DNA of 64,000 bases from Chlorocebus sabaeus. Lineage: Eukaryota > Chordata > Mammalia > Primates > Cercopithecidae. Below the pieces are notes generated by a model. That model was not told the DNA's origin. It ran no database searches and worked only from the letters and a program-made list of their open reading frames with translations. How positions within the stretch are numbered: the first letter of the stretch is position 1; every line of letters begins with the position of its first letter. Location: positions 40,573,521 to 40,637,520 of the forward strand of contig NC_132914.1 of assembly GCF_047675955.1 (NCBI RefSeq), given 5' to 3'. The position numbers and the translations under genes were made by a program. This document shows, one piece after another, positions 24,156 to 36,659 of the stretch.

Positions 24156-27100
24156 TAAAACACTACTAATTTGCCATATGGAATGACATTGGCATCCTCA
24201 CCACCTATGCATGTCAATCACCACATCCTAAAAGTGTGTGGTGGGAAACCGGGAGCTGGATGGTGTGCTTAACTGTGGTGTAATCATTTGAATTTTTGTT
24301 TTCAAGATATTGCTGTGAGTTATAGTTTTATATATGCATGATTAAATGGACAGAATTATTTATTACCCAGATTTTACTAGTCTTCACAAAATGGGCAAGT
24401 GACTTCAAAATGTTTTTGCAAAGTAAACCTAAGTTTAAGGCAATCTTAATAGAACAGGCACTTGAACACTGTAAGAAAATGGTTGCCCTGATAGCTCTTT
24501 TCCAAATAAGAGCTATTCCTCAGTTAATTAAAGAAAATGACAGCCTAATATCTGACAAGTTAGTAAAAAAATTTATCAGAAAAGCTATTTAAATTTAAGA
24601 TTTATGTCTATTTTAGTGAACAATGAACCTTGTCCTAACATATTTTTCTTTGATGTATTAGTTAAAGCATAAAGCCACCATGATTAGTACAATATTAAAT
24701 ATGTTTATTTCATCTTTATCTCATTCTTTAAAATTTTCTAGTTTTTGTACATGAAACATATAATTTATAAATAATCTACATCTATTGAAGCCATAACCAA
24801 AATAGTTTAATGCACTTCTCTAGAAAATTTAAAACTATGAATGTACCACTAAATAGAAGCATTACCATGCAACACAAAGCTTCAGACAACTTTTGAAATG
24901 GAAATTCACGAAGTACATTTTCCACTTTAGTTAAGGTCTGGCTATTTGAAAAGCATCACAGCGCATCTCACAGTGCGTGTGTGGGAGTGGAGATGCCTGG
25001 AACAGAATTCCGATAGGACTGTAAGTGAGAATTCATTGTTCTGAACTCTCTATTGTTCCATAAAACCTGTCTTAAAATATGCTCATGTTCTTGGGTAAGG
25101 ACTGATTTCTGAGAATGGAATATGCCTCCTGAGAATGGTAGATCTCACATTGCAATGTGGGATTTCTGGGTCCCTGGGAGTATTTAACCCTGTCTTTAAC
25201 TGTGGCAGCAAATCAACCAGTGGAAGCAGTTGCGCCAGGTGGCAGGTGGAACATCTTGGGAAGAAGCCAGCTTCTCGAAAACCACGTTGCAAAGGCTTAA
25301 TTAGGCTTAGGCAGTCAGATAAGCATTACTTTTCTATGAAACAGTCTAAACACAAATACAAAAATAAATAGTGTAGACAGAAAAAGATAATGAATATAAT
25401 TTTTCTTTTGCTCATATTCTAGAGATTTTGTAAGATTTGATGGAACTAAGTGGGCAAAAGTATTGTTTGTGGGTATGTTACATGCATCTCCTTTCATCCG
25501 ATGGAGGAAAATAGCCTAAAAAATCACTGAATGCATGCTGTGGATTGTTGGCAGGCTTGAGAGAAGCCACCTTGGGTGGATGGGTCTTAAGGGTCTCCAG
25601 GGGAGGAGTTTCCAGATTGTGTCAACAACCCCTTGCAGTCATTGCTGGCTCAACACCGGGTGGACACTTTTCCTTCAGCTGAGCCTCACGTCACTTGGCA
25701 TGATATGGCCTCCTCTCCCCAACATCCCAAATGCTGTGACTACTTTGGAGGAAAATGGTGGAGAAATGCAAAACATTATTTTCGGAACAAAATCTCTGCA
25801 GTCCCAAAGCTTTTGCAAAGCACTGTCTATAGGGGACATATCTGTCACATCTGTTTTTGTGTGTGGGAGGCACACTGTATTTATCATTTGAGATGAGTCA
25901 CCTCATAAAGGAGCATAGTTGACTTCAGCTTTTGTGTTGAAAGGGCTCTCTGGTAGAATGAGCTGTAGTATTTAAGCTTTAAGTGGTACATATCTAGGCC
26001 TCCTGGTAGCACCCTGCCAAGAGCAACAATAGCTACAGAGGGATAAAATCTCCTTCTTTCCATTTCCTTTCTGTCTGACTTTTTAATGATATTACTGGTG
26101 TGGCAGAAGCAGTGCGGATCCTCAAGGGTGCTGCCGTGAGAGACCAAGCTATCGTCACACACCTGTTCTGGAATGAGAGCAGCTGAATTTGGAAAGGCCA
26201 GGAGACACAAAAACAAAAGATAAAAAGAACCAGAAATGTTACAAAAAACACCAGTGAAATATCTCTAACCAATCATTACACATCCACAGCAGTGGATACC
26301 AGCGATTCTGAAGGATGCCTCTCAGATGGGGTCCCCAGCATGTATCCCTTAGGATGTATCATCTGTTCCCTAAAGATTTGTCTTTAGTTTCCCAGATTCT
26401 AAACACAAGCAGTGACTTTAACAGTCTCTGCAGTTCTATCTTGGGCTCTCAAAAGTTATTTTGTATTATATATGATTCATTGGTGGAAAGAATATTATTT
26501 TCTTTCCCTCCAAAATGTTTTTAAGGTATTTCAGTAGCTATTGATAAATTTTAACCTGGAGGTCAGCATGTCTTTCAAAAGAAAATATGGAAGTTCATAT
26601 AGACTGGCTTTCTCTTCTACAGGGAATTTGTTAGATTTATTTTCTATATCTCTATACCTGGTAAGAATCCCCACATAGGCCAACGTAGTTCTATGCGACA
26701 TAAGTCACAGATAAAACAGTCCTGAATCTGTGGGTAAAATAGAGCCATAATATTGTCCTACATAACTCACTCTTTTACTTCCAGCTCCTACCTTCACATT
26801 CTGTTCAAAAAGAGAAAGAGAGATAATCCAAGTGATAATCAGGTCTACTTCCCTTTACAGAGAGTTGCAGAGTCAGTGTACAGACACAGGGTTTAGCTGA
26901 CACCTCCTGCAGTGCTTTTGCTGTTAAAATTGAGTGTTAAGGAGGTCTGGGTCATAAGTTCAGTCCCCACTGATGTCCCGTTATCTTTAATAATGTGGAG
27001 ATAAGCTTTTCCATATGGCCTATTTTGAGTTAGCTTTATGATGAAATAAATTGCATGCTTCTGTTTAGATGGTTTGACACAGTAATGATCTCTCCTTCTA

Positions 27101-27740
27101 TTTCTTCCCACAATATGTATAGACAACATTGTATTCATCCTTGTTTTTTACATTCTCTCCTTACTCTTTTATTTGGGTTTAAGTAATAAAGTTCCTCTTA
27201 AAATGTAAACATAATTTGGAAGTTATCAAGTATTAATGGACCATCAATGCTCAAACTTGTCTACAGGATTTTCCCCCATTATGCAGAAATGTGAGGAAAT
27301 GGAACTCTAGAGATGCAAGTTGTGATAAAGGAAAAAGGCCAAGATGAAAGAAATACAGCACAGTTTCTAAAGAAAGAAACTGTGGTTACCTTATGTGGCC
27401 CAGAGAAGCAAGCTGGACCTTGGTATCTGATGGCAGGAAGGTACCAATAACAAAAGAAAGAAGAAGCACAGAAGAGTCCCCAGGAGAAAGAGATCTGCTT
27501 CTCAATTTTGCTCACTCTGCCTCTCTGTTATTCTTGTAAAAGGGTGGCATTGGTTGTAAGGGGGACCTGCGAAGAGATTACGGATGTCTAAAAGACCCCA
27601 CGAGTAGAAAAATACTGAAAGGTGCCATAGTGTAGGTGAAGGAACTCAAGTGAAATTATTCAGAGCAGATCACAAATATTTCAGATCATAGAATGCACTC
27701 AGCATTGTTCCTAGAGCATCAAAAACACTCAATGTAAGTT
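24156..27740. other. Mostly unique sequence, no gene identified
   Basis: About 3.6 kb with no interspersed repeat I can name. The base composition around 25,100-26,300 is less AT-rich than its surroundings. Open frames include 84 codons at 24,338-24,592 (plus), 118 codons at 25,535-25,891 (plus) and 110 codons at 25,884-26,216 (minus). None has a domain I recognise. This is the largest repeat-poor block, so an undetected exon or regulatory element is most plausible here. Confidence 0.45.
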
Positions 27741-27838
27741 TCACTTCTCCTTCCTCTCCTTTTCCCCCCTCTCTCTTCTGCCCCTTCCTTCTTCTTTTTC
27801 TTTCCTTTCTTCTTCCTCTTCTTCTCCTTTTCCTTCTT
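27741..27838. repeat. Polypyrimidine tract, CT-rich
   Basis: Nearly pure C and T on the plus strand for about 100 bp, with few interruptions. Such purine/pyrimidine tracts can form triplex DNA; mirror symmetry here is only partial. The minus-strand 67-codon frame over it (Lys/Glu-rich) is a composition artefact. Confidence 0.85.
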
Positions 27839-27929
27839 ACGGCTGTTGTTGTTACTTATTTTCATTATTTCTCCTTCCTTTACTTCCCATCCTGACAACA
27901 GAGATCCTACCCAGCCATTCATGTAACTT

Positions 27930-28200
27930 CATTAGTATGTGAGTTCTACCTCCTTCATTAAGCTTTCTCTGGCTAATCCTAACCTGCATTGACCTCCTAT
28001 CTGGGGATTAATATCTAGTTGCACACTGTCTTAAATTGTTCCTTGTTACTCCAATTATTATTTAATCTTGTCAAATGAATAAAGTGACAAATACTTGAAA
28101 GCTGAAACCATAGCCTTGTTTCTCCGTATTCACCATAGTAATTAGAACAATGTTCAATATATATAGTAGGTCCTAAATAAATGTTTATTGACTAAATCAT
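27930..28200 (+). repeat. L2 LINE 3' end
   Basis: Matches the L2 3' end in order: 'agctttctctggctaatcc', a 'gacctcctat' section, 'gctgaaaccatagccttg', then 'taaataaatgtttattgact'. Confidence 0.75.
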
Positions 28201-28435
28201 AGGTATTTAATAATTACTGGTTGTTTCACTGTCTTCCCTTTGTATGATCAGAAAAGCACATATATGTTACTGTATTCTGAAGAAAAGGAAAAAAAAGATT
28301 TGTTAATGTTCACAATTTACTTGGAACACCGTTATTTCTATCCTGCCCTGATAAAATCGCTGTTCTGGCCAAAACAAATGGAAACAAATGAATAAAGAAA
28401 AGTCTCCAAAAGAAAAAAGACAATAATAAAAAAAA

Positions 28436-28466
28436 CCAAAAAACAAACAAACAAACAAACAAAAAA
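28436..28466. repeat. (AAAC)n microsatellite
   Basis: Five or so units of AAAC/CAAA with flanking A-rich sequence. Confidence 0.85.
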
Positions 28467-29550
28467 ACAGCAAAAAGTGCAAACACTTGTGAAATGAATT
28501 AAAATAAAAACAATGTATGAATTTAACACAGATAATTAGAGCATAGATTACAGCTGGGAAAGAATTCCTCAGTTAAGGTTATGTTTATTATCCTGGAATT
28601 GAAGCAAATATTTGAAATAAGTCAATAATGGATAGAGCAGCATCTGATTTTTTCCACATAACCCATTTTAGATCAAGAGTGCTTTGTGGAGAGAACATGA
28701 AATCAGTTGAGACCAGCTGACCTTTGCAAAGAATTGTGGCTGCTTAACTTCATAGTTCACTTCATATTGTATTTGAAACATGAAAGAAAAATCTTCCAGT
28801 CCCCATCTGCTGAATTAGTCCCCTCTTTTCCTTCAAAGTCCAAACAGAAAACCACCTCCACCACTAAGCCTTCAAATGGAAGAGGCATGTTCACACCATG
28901 TTCTGTTGTGTTAGAACAGTGAAACAACCAGTTTAACTCTTCTGATTAATTTAGGCAAACAAGAGAACAATTCAGTTAAATATGATTACATATGCAGCAG
29001 GACCCAGTTTTAAAATTTTTTTCTCTATTTTCATAGTTTATCAAATTAGCTTGGAATTAAGCATACAGTAAAGAGTGATTTTTTTTCATGTTTAATTTTT
29101 CTAGTTAGGGATATAAACTCCACACAGTATCTTCTAAGATTACAACCTATTTGGCCAGATTTTAAAAATCATTCATTTCTCTTTGGAGAAAATTAGAACT
29201 TTTTCTAAATGCTTGATAGTAGAATGCCTTCAAGCACTATTATTACCATAACTCTTGTTCAAATTCAGTAGTGCAGACCTGCACAAAGCTGAAAAAAGTA
29301 CTGGCAAGAGAGCCATTTCTTTCTCCACCAGGTCCTGTTCCTCAGCACTTCACAGGCAGGCCATAGCTGGACAAATATCAATACCAGTCATCCTCTAAAT
29401 ACTGGACTAAATGAGATAGTTTATGGAAATTCTGCCACAAAGACATACCCCTGGCATGGTGGAGTTGGGCTTGGCGTTGTGCAATATGCTTTCATGTCTA
29501 CATCTGTGTCTATTTTTCTGCATCTGTGAACTTGAATTGTTCTCCCTTTA

Positions 29551-29609
29551 ACAATTCTGTTCCATTGTTCCATAATTCTGTTCCACAATTCTGTTCCACT
29601 GTTCCATAA
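29551..29609. repeat. 34-bp tandem repeat, about 1.7 copies
   Basis: Unit 1 at 29,551-29,584 and partial unit 2 at 29,585-29,609, both opening with acaattctgttcca and differing by one base (tccattg versus tccactg). Each unit also contains a shorter internal ttctgttcc echo. Confidence 0.85.
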
Positions 29610-29611
29610 AT

Positions 29612-29635
29612 AGAGAGGAGTTCTACCTCCTCTCT
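29612..29635. repeat. Perfect 9-bp inverted repeat
   Basis: Arms agagaggag (29,612-29,620) and ctcctctct (29,627-29,635) with a 6-bp loop, directly beside the tandem repeat. Probably chance; no T tract follows to make it terminator-like, and none is expected in this genome. Confidence 0.8.
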
Positions 29636-30069
29636 CTTTAAGACAGCATTATCATCTTTTAAAAAAAGTTTTCTCATGAATGCAAACACTGCTCTCCCAC
29701 AAAGAATCTGAACATTCACTATCCTTTCCTATAGACATCTCACCTCCCATTGACCCTGATTAAGTGGGGTTCCAGTGAGAACTGGCTTATCTTTGTACAC
29801 TATTTCTTGATCAGTGAACTAGCTGTGTGAGTAAGTATGGTGTACACCAAAAAGACAGACATTATTTTTTTTTATTTTACTTCATTTTATGTTCACATGT
29901 TAATAGGTGGGGTGAAGAGACCTTGCCTTCTGAAGCACCTCCCATTTTCATCACTTTAAGGCCATTGCCTCTCTCTATGTGACCTTGAAACATCACAGCT
30001 ATTGTCTACCACACCCTGGAATTCATTTCAGCTTACATAAAGGGCTTGGCGAAAAACCTTTCTTTCCAT

Positions 30070-31508
30070 TGTGTTTCTTACAATCTTCCTCAGTAACTTC
30101 AAGGCTTACACTTTTGACCCTGAAGATTCCTTGAACTGGTTCCTTTCCACTCCTGACCCCAAGGACCTACAGCTCATTGCTTCCCAAGCCAGGCAGCCTG
30201 AACTTTGTCTTCATAAGTCAATACTTGTTCTGAGATCTTTAACTCTGTGTTTCCCTGCCTCCATCACAAGTTTTTACTTGTACCCTTCCCCATTTAACCC
30301 AACATTTATCCACTGTCCTCTTTAGCACCTTCCCATCCTCAAATGGTGACTTGTCTCTCCTTTCTGACCTGGCCTTTTACTCTTAGCCTCTCTGATCCTT
30401 TTCCCTGGCACACTCACCAAATGTCAACCCTAGGTAACCTCCACCAATGGCTTTCCCTGTTTTTGTTCATTTGTTTGTTTTTTGAGATGGCGTCTCGCTC
30501 TGTTGCCCAGGCTGGAGTGGGAGTGCAGTGGTGCTATCTTGGCTCACTGCAACCTCTGCCTCCCAGGTTCAAGCAATCCTCCTGCCTTAGCCTCCTGAGT
30601 AGCTGGGATTACAGGTGTGCACCACCACACCTGGCTAATTTTTGTATTCTTAGTAGAGATGAGGTTTCACCATATTGGTCAGGCTGGTCTTGAACTCCTA
30701 AGCCTCAGGTTATCCACCCACCTCGGCCTCCCAAAATGTTGGGATTACAGGCATGAGCCACATCACCCGGACTTGCCTAACTATTGATGACACTCTACTT
30801 GTTGCCTAAGTATGACACTCTACTTTTAGTCTAAGTGAACCCGTTCACTTGCTTTTGACTCCCACTAACTATATTCTGTCCATTTTTATTGTAGGTCTAC
30901 AGTCTGGTATCTCCTTTGGCCTTCGGATTCATATATTTCACCACCTCCTAGTTAAATCCATTTGGATGTCTGCTTCATCATGTTCAAAGACAGCATGTTC
31001 AAAGTGGATCTAAATTTTTTCCTTTCTCCAAACCCACTCTTCCTTCTCATGTTTCCTATGTTAATTAATTGCAACATTATTCATTTACTCACTGGAGCCA
31101 GAAATGTGTAGTCATCCTAAACCACTTCCTCTCCCTCATCCCCCACATACAATCAACTAGCCAATCCTACCAATTTAATCTCATAATTATTTCTCGATTT
31201 CTTCCTTTACTCTTTTGGTTCTGTTCATCATAATTGTGTACCTGGAATATTTCACTAACCAAACCCCTGCTCTTCCTGATTGCCAGTTGGCTTCTTAGAA
31301 TGGCATTGCCCTTCTGCATCCTGGGTGCTGCATCTGAAACACAAATCTGGCCAGGCCATTTTCATGCTTATAAACTTGCCATACTTCCTCACTGTTTATT
31401 AATTACATCAACAAGTTTTTTTAATACAACTCTTAGAACCTTCACAATCTGGCCCCTTTCTGGGCTTTTAGCATTTTCTCCCATCATACCTTACCTAAAT
31501 AATTGGCT
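30070..31508 (+). repeat. L2 LINE, long fragment, interrupted by AluS
   Basis: The best matches are at 30,950-31,500, where text such as 'cctctccctcatcccccaca', 'ccaatcctaccaatttaatc' and 'ttcacaatctggcccctttc' follows the L2 ORF2 3' half. The part left of the Alu (30,070-30,470) is similar in style but less certain. No usable frame. Confidence 0.65.
30473..30771 (-). mobile_element. AluS-type element in L2
   Basis: Complete two-arm Alu on the minus strand, moderately diverged, with a short duplication in the left arm ('ggagtgggagtgcag'). The T tail is at 30,473-30,483. Confidence 0.9.
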
Positions 31509-31760
31509 AAAACTGAACTCATGATTTATTTTTTATCAACTTATTCCCCAAACATATACCTCCTTCTACATTAACTATCATTTTATCCAATCTTCTAAAT
31601 TAGTAAAAAAGTCAATACATACTCCTCTACCTCACTCACCAAGAATCCCAAACAATAGCTCACCTAATTTGATTACTTTTATGCCAGAAAGTATCTCTCC
31701 ATTCTAGACCCTCCACTCTATTCCCCTTTTAACATTTCTTCTGTGAACTACAAAAGCATC
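31509..31760 (+). repeat. Second L2 fragment
   Basis: Restarts at an upstream L2 section ('ctaaaactgaactcatgat') that has its counterpart about 500 bp to the left in the previous L2. It is therefore a separate copy or a partial duplication. Confidence 0.55.
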
Positions 31761-32650
31761 TCGGTGCCGAGTTTAGCTTTCTCAGCATTGAGGACTCCAC
31801 TCTGTTTGTGAATTTGGGTGCCATCCTAAAAATATTGAACATTCCTGGAAGAAAAGGATATATAAGAGGTATATCATATATGTTACCATGAGGTCCAAAG
31901 TAGGCACTTCATCAGAAATTATTTACATAGGTCAATTCATAAAGAGAAGGATAGATATAGGCAGATAGATGATTGATAGATAGATAGAACTGAACCACTC
32001 AACCAATGTTCACGGATCCAGAGTGACATTTCTTTTCCAGTTTTTTGGTAGCAGAAGGGACCAGTATAACACAAAGGTAAAAAGCATCTTTTTTCTTCTA
32101 GCCAAGAACCATGGGGAATTTACTATAAAATAAAGGAACATAGCAAAATGTTCACCTAAAAATCTTCATGCCACCTATATTCATCTTCTTACCCACACAG
32201 TGATATAAATATACAGAAAGTGTTTTGAAGTTTTTTAGGCTTTCATGAAAAATATAGACAGCTGACTCACAAAATTTGTGAAAAATATACATTCAAGGGA
32301 ATCTTTCTTTCTAGGAATTTGGTGCTCCCTATATTTGATTTGACCAACAATACTTTTAAAAAACTTTCTAGGGAGTAATTTACTTGAAAGTCTTGTTACT
32401 TTCCTTTTCTCCCCTCTTGCCAATTCAGCAAAACAGCTCTAAGTTCAAGTCTTAAATTGAGGCTCAATGAAAAGCTACCTGCTTTTAATAATTCAATAGC
32501 TTCACAAATGGTCTCTCTAGGAATGAACCTAAATGCAATATATATTTCTAATGAGAGTGAGAAACTTAGAAGAAAGTGGAGAAGTGGGCCTGCTCAGGAA
32601 TTGAAGATAGTATATCGATGCTGTCTCTTTCACAGTTTAATTATCAACTA

Positions 32651-32651
<1 letters not shown>

Positions 32652-32683
<32 letters not shown>
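32652..32683 (+). repeat. Pure poly(A) tract, 32 bases
   Basis: Uninterrupted A32 flanked by aactac on the left and (a)ctac on the right. No Alu or L1 body precedes it. Confidence 0.95.
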
Positions 32684-32685
<2 letters not shown>

Positions 32686-33619
32686 ACTTAAAATGTCCAG
32701 AAGAAAGGTTTTTGCTTATTTTGTTGTAAGGTGCAGATAGTTCATATTTTTCACCAGTTCAATTTGGGAGTCCTGCTTTTCACCACACCTCTTTACTGGA
32801 CACTTAATAATAAAGACTCATATTTCACTTTTCACCAACCATAGCTACTTATTTGGTGGCTTCCATTCTCATGTGACAGCACATGCATAATCAGGATGTA
32901 ACACAAGACCAGCCAGGCGAGGCCTTACAGTAATCTTCTTTAAGTTGCATTTGCATCAAACATATTGTGTCTAAAAGTGAGAACTGCCTTTAATGTTGGC
33001 AAGTTGATGATAGGGAAGAAAAAAAAATGTCTGAGTGTTCTGAGAGGATAACTTTATCTTGAGTGTAGGTTTGTTTGGAATGTCAGTAGCCAGTCTGAAC
33101 AAAGAATTCCTTGTATGGTGAAGACGCCTTTTGAATGTATTTTTTTTTCCATTGAAAAACTGAAGAAAATGGTCTCTGAAGAGAAAACAGTTTAAAAAAA
33201 TTAACCACACTTTGGATTGCTGGCATTTACAATTAATATGACTTTTATTTTCTCTGGTTATCCAAATGTCAGGTATATGTCATTTTGATTCAATTATCGA
33301 CCTTCAGCATTTTTCCCATACCACCAACTTAGGCAGTCTAGACAGTGTGGTTGCTCTCTGGGAAGTGGGCTGCTTTCTGGGAACTGATTTCTTTTGGATC
33401 ATGGAGGAAGTCTCAGCAGACCTGGATAACTCTTCCCACATACTTCTTTGTGCCAATATATTTCAATATCTCTGATGCCACAATAAATTAATACATCTGT
33501 ATCATATTAATACTACATTAGAGCCACACAACGGTAACATGATACAGTAGAAACATTGCTAAGCCCCTAAAGCTTTCACATGGCTCTGTTAGATGAAAAC
33601 CATCACAGTCAGTTCCAGC

Positions 33620-33640
33620 TCACAGACCTTAGGTCTGTGA
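33620..33640. repeat. Perfect 10-bp inverted repeat
   Basis: Arms tcacagacct and aggtctgtga separated by one T. Confidence 0.9.
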
Positions 33641-34944
33641 AAAGGCAAAACAGACAGAGTGTTGGGTGTTTTGAGTAGTATAAACGATCTCGTTATCAAC
33701 ACCAACACTGCTGTCCAGAGATAAGGAAAGCAGACAGTCAGACGAGCTACTCTGTGGGCCCTGTGCTTTTTATAACCCCCGATACCCTTCTCCTTTGCAT
33801 TATTGGTTTGTCATCCTTTGGATAATTGTTCATAAATCATTGCTGAAATTGCTCAGGACTCCATAACATTTCTTGCCAAAAAGTATTTCACCAAATATTT
33901 GATAGATTTTCCAAAATAATTTACTCATAAGAGACTTGGATTTCACATTTACAAAAGAGAAAAAACTTAAGGCTTTTTCTAAAAGCCAAGTTGGCTGGAT
34001 ATAATTTTATTTCCAAAGTGAACAACACATATACATGAATCTTAACTAGACCTAGGATTTTTTTTCTAACCACATTCTTAAATATCCATCCCCTGCTTCT
34101 AGTTGGGTCTGGGCATAGTATATTTCTCGTCTATGGAAGTTGATTCATTTTCCAAAAGTTTCCAAGGAAATAAATACCATAATTTTGGGGTTAATTAAAT
34201 GTATTGTTTTATAAGAACTTTATAAGTACTAACCTAAACTTTTTATGCTGCATTTGAAATTCATTGTTCTGTACTTTTACCATCATAAATAAACATTAAA
34301 AACAGCTGCTTACCTCTGCCTATTTCTTTTCACATCCTTGAAGAATGTGGATAGGTTTGTCCCTTCATATTTCTACACTAAACCGGCCCAGTATCTGTGA
34401 CCTTTATTTAGACAGACAATTTTCCAACCATTTAATCATTTTCATTGCTCTTCTTTGGACTTGTTTCAAACTCTCTTTCATTGGGTGGGCCCCAAGTGGT
34501 CACAGTGTTGTGGTACAGTGCTGACTAAATGGGAAGTTACTTCATTGGAAACACACAGCATGAGCTGGATCTCTTTTTTCCCACGTGGCTACACCTCATT
34601 TTATGCAACCTCACTATGTGAAAATCCAGATATAACTTAACTTTACAAGAAGATTCACCATAGGAGAACCTCTAGAAAAATTGTCTGATATATTTAAAAT
34701 ATTATTTGTTTTCTAATATCTATGTGTGTATAACTTTTCAGAGGACATCTATCATGTCCTCTGAAATTATATTACATAATGTTCATCCATTCATTCACCT
34801 ACTCATTCTTTTATTCATTCAAGAACATTGGTCAAATTCCCAGTATACTCTGGTAGGCCCTGGAGATACAAAACTGAATACCTTAACTTGGTTCTCGTGG
34901 CTACTTACCTTGAACAGCGTGTAGCCCAGAGAGACAGTGTCTAA

Positions 34945-35290
34945 GTATTTTGATATCAATCAGGTCTGTGTTAAAATTGTGGCTCACAAGGAGGATTGGT
35001 TGGGCCCAGGAGTCTGAGGCTACAGTTAGCTATGATTGTGCTACTGTACTCCAGCCTGGGCAACAGAATGAGACATAGTTTCTAAAAGTAAAATACAGAA
35101 TAGAATAGAATAAGAAAAATTGTGGCCCACCATTTACTAGCTGAATATCATCCAGCATACACTTACCTTCTCCAAAACTTAATTTCTTCATTTTTAAAAG
35201 GAACATAGTGATAATTTCTATCTCAAAGGAGGTGGTAAAGTTTAAATAAGCAATATGTGGGAATAGTGTGACAGAGCAACTGGTTATTGT
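34945..35290 (+). repeat. MIR SINE split by a FRAM
   Basis: Left piece 34,945-34,983 and right piece 35,116-35,290 join into one MIR: 'accatttactagctgaatat', then 'aacttaatttcttcattttt', then 'aaagtttaaataag'. The FRAM sits between. Confidence 0.75.
34984..35115 (+). mobile_element. FRAM (free right Alu monomer)
   Basis: A single 7SL-derived right arm ('ccactg'-like 'ctactgtactccagcctggg') with an A-rich, (GAATA)n-like tail. It is bounded by an 11-bp target duplication, aaaattgtggc, at 34,973-34,983 and 35,116-35,126, so this is a monomer insertion and not a broken Alu. Confidence 0.9.
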
Positions 35291-35790
35291 TGTTTTCCAA
35301 GATTTTTCATATAGCAGATAATTTTATTTATTGCCTAAATTAGTAAGTAAAAGAATGAATAAACAAGTGAAATATACAGGGAAACTATTACAATACAATG
35401 TAAGTGCTATAATAAAGGTATGAACAAAATGTCGCAGGAACAGAGGAGCAAAATGCTAAACCTTCTTGTGAAGACTTTATGGAGAAATATTATTTAAATG
35501 GTATAATTAACGACAAGTATTTGTCTATTAAGGACAGAAATTTGCAAGGTGAAAAATATGACAAAAGGCATTCCAGAAAGAACAAAGAGCATGTGTAAAG
35601 GCATTGAAATACAAGTACACATGGCAGGCTAAGGAACTGTGAGAAGCCAGGTGCATTCTGAATGCAAGGGCTGGATGGAGGGTTATTGCAAATGATGGGG
35701 CTGGAGAAGTAATGAGGGTCAGAGATGAAGGTCACAAGTGCAATGCTGAAATTTATCCTTGAGTCAAATATACAATGAAACTGACAAAAA
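35291..35790 (-). repeat. L2 LINE fragment
   Basis: Reverse L2: 'gtaagtgctataataaagg', 'ggcattccagaaagaac', 'aaggcattgaaatac', 'ggctggatggagg' in the usual order. The 103-codon minus frame at 35,490-35,801 falls in it and is broken relative to L2 ORF2. Confidence 0.75.
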
Positions 35791-36659
35791 TTAAAAAACA
35801 AAATACTTTTTGTACTACAGATGAGATTCTGTCATTTCTTTCTAAATAGACTCCTCGTTACAGAACTCAAACTTTAGTGACAATTTCGGCATCCCTAATA
35901 AAATAACAGACATTTTAAGGTTTTAAATAATATGTCCATTCCATCATTTGATTATTACACATATTGTATATTCCTCATTGTAAATTTTCCCAATCTCTAA
36001 CAAAAATCTTTGCATGATTATTTAGTTATTAACTTTGAGAATATTCTTTGTGAAGAATAGAGATGCCAAATAGTCATTTACATTTTGTGTTTGTGATTTT
36101 TTTACTTTCGGTCCAAGAACTTTAGTAAATCAACTGTTTAGCTCATGATGCTTTCATGAATTAACCCACATATTTCATAAATCTAGGAAGATTCCTAGAG
36201 TTTTAAAAAGATTTCCTAGAGAATTGTTCAATATTTTTATGGGAATAATAATAGACTCAGCCCATGCCTTTTCTTGTGTGTATGTGTATCTCTCTATCTA
36301 CCTGAATGTTTGTGTGTGTGTGTCTATCTCTCTGAGTGTTGTGTGTACAACTGTGTAGCACACACACTTACATATATAGTCTTTTCTGGAGAGATCTGCT
36401 GTATCTAGCAAAATGGTAATAATGAGGGCTCCAGAAAAGGACAATTAGGGAAGTAGGCAGTTAAATTTTTACTAGTACCCAATAGCCTATTCAGTTTACT
36501 CCAAGCTTAAGTCAGTAGGATATAAGGAAAAGAGCCAAGATTTTCATTCTGATCTAGGTTAAAAATTTCAAATATGACACTATTTGTACTCATTCAACTA
36601 TCAATAATTTTTCATTGAATGCTTATTATAGACTATTTTAATTAAGTAAAATATATATG
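35791..36659. other. No gene seen; short TG/TC-rich run
   Basis: AT-rich, with (TG)n-like sequence near 36,309-36,325. No repeat family or coding signal recognised. Confidence 0.5.

Larger units (their letters stand above)
28201..30069. other. Unique sequence with small simple repeats
   Basis: No gene or interspersed repeat recognised. Contains (AAAC)n, an imperfect 34-bp tandem repeat and a short hairpin, listed separately. Confidence 0.5.
31761..34944. other. Unique AT-rich sequence, no gene seen
   Basis: About 3.2 kb without a named repeat except a (GATA)n run near 31,960-31,988 and a pure poly(A) tract at 32,652-32,683. Open frames of 60-90 codons have no motif I recognise; the 90-codon frame at 32,457-32,729 reads through the poly(A) tract. 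Confidence 0.5.

Noticed and set aside
27719..27922. 67-codon Lys/Glu-rich minus frame
   Set aside because: Arises from the polypyrimidine tract alone.
32457..32729. 90-codon plus frame
   Set aside because: Depends on reading the A32 tract as a Lys run; no other coding sign.
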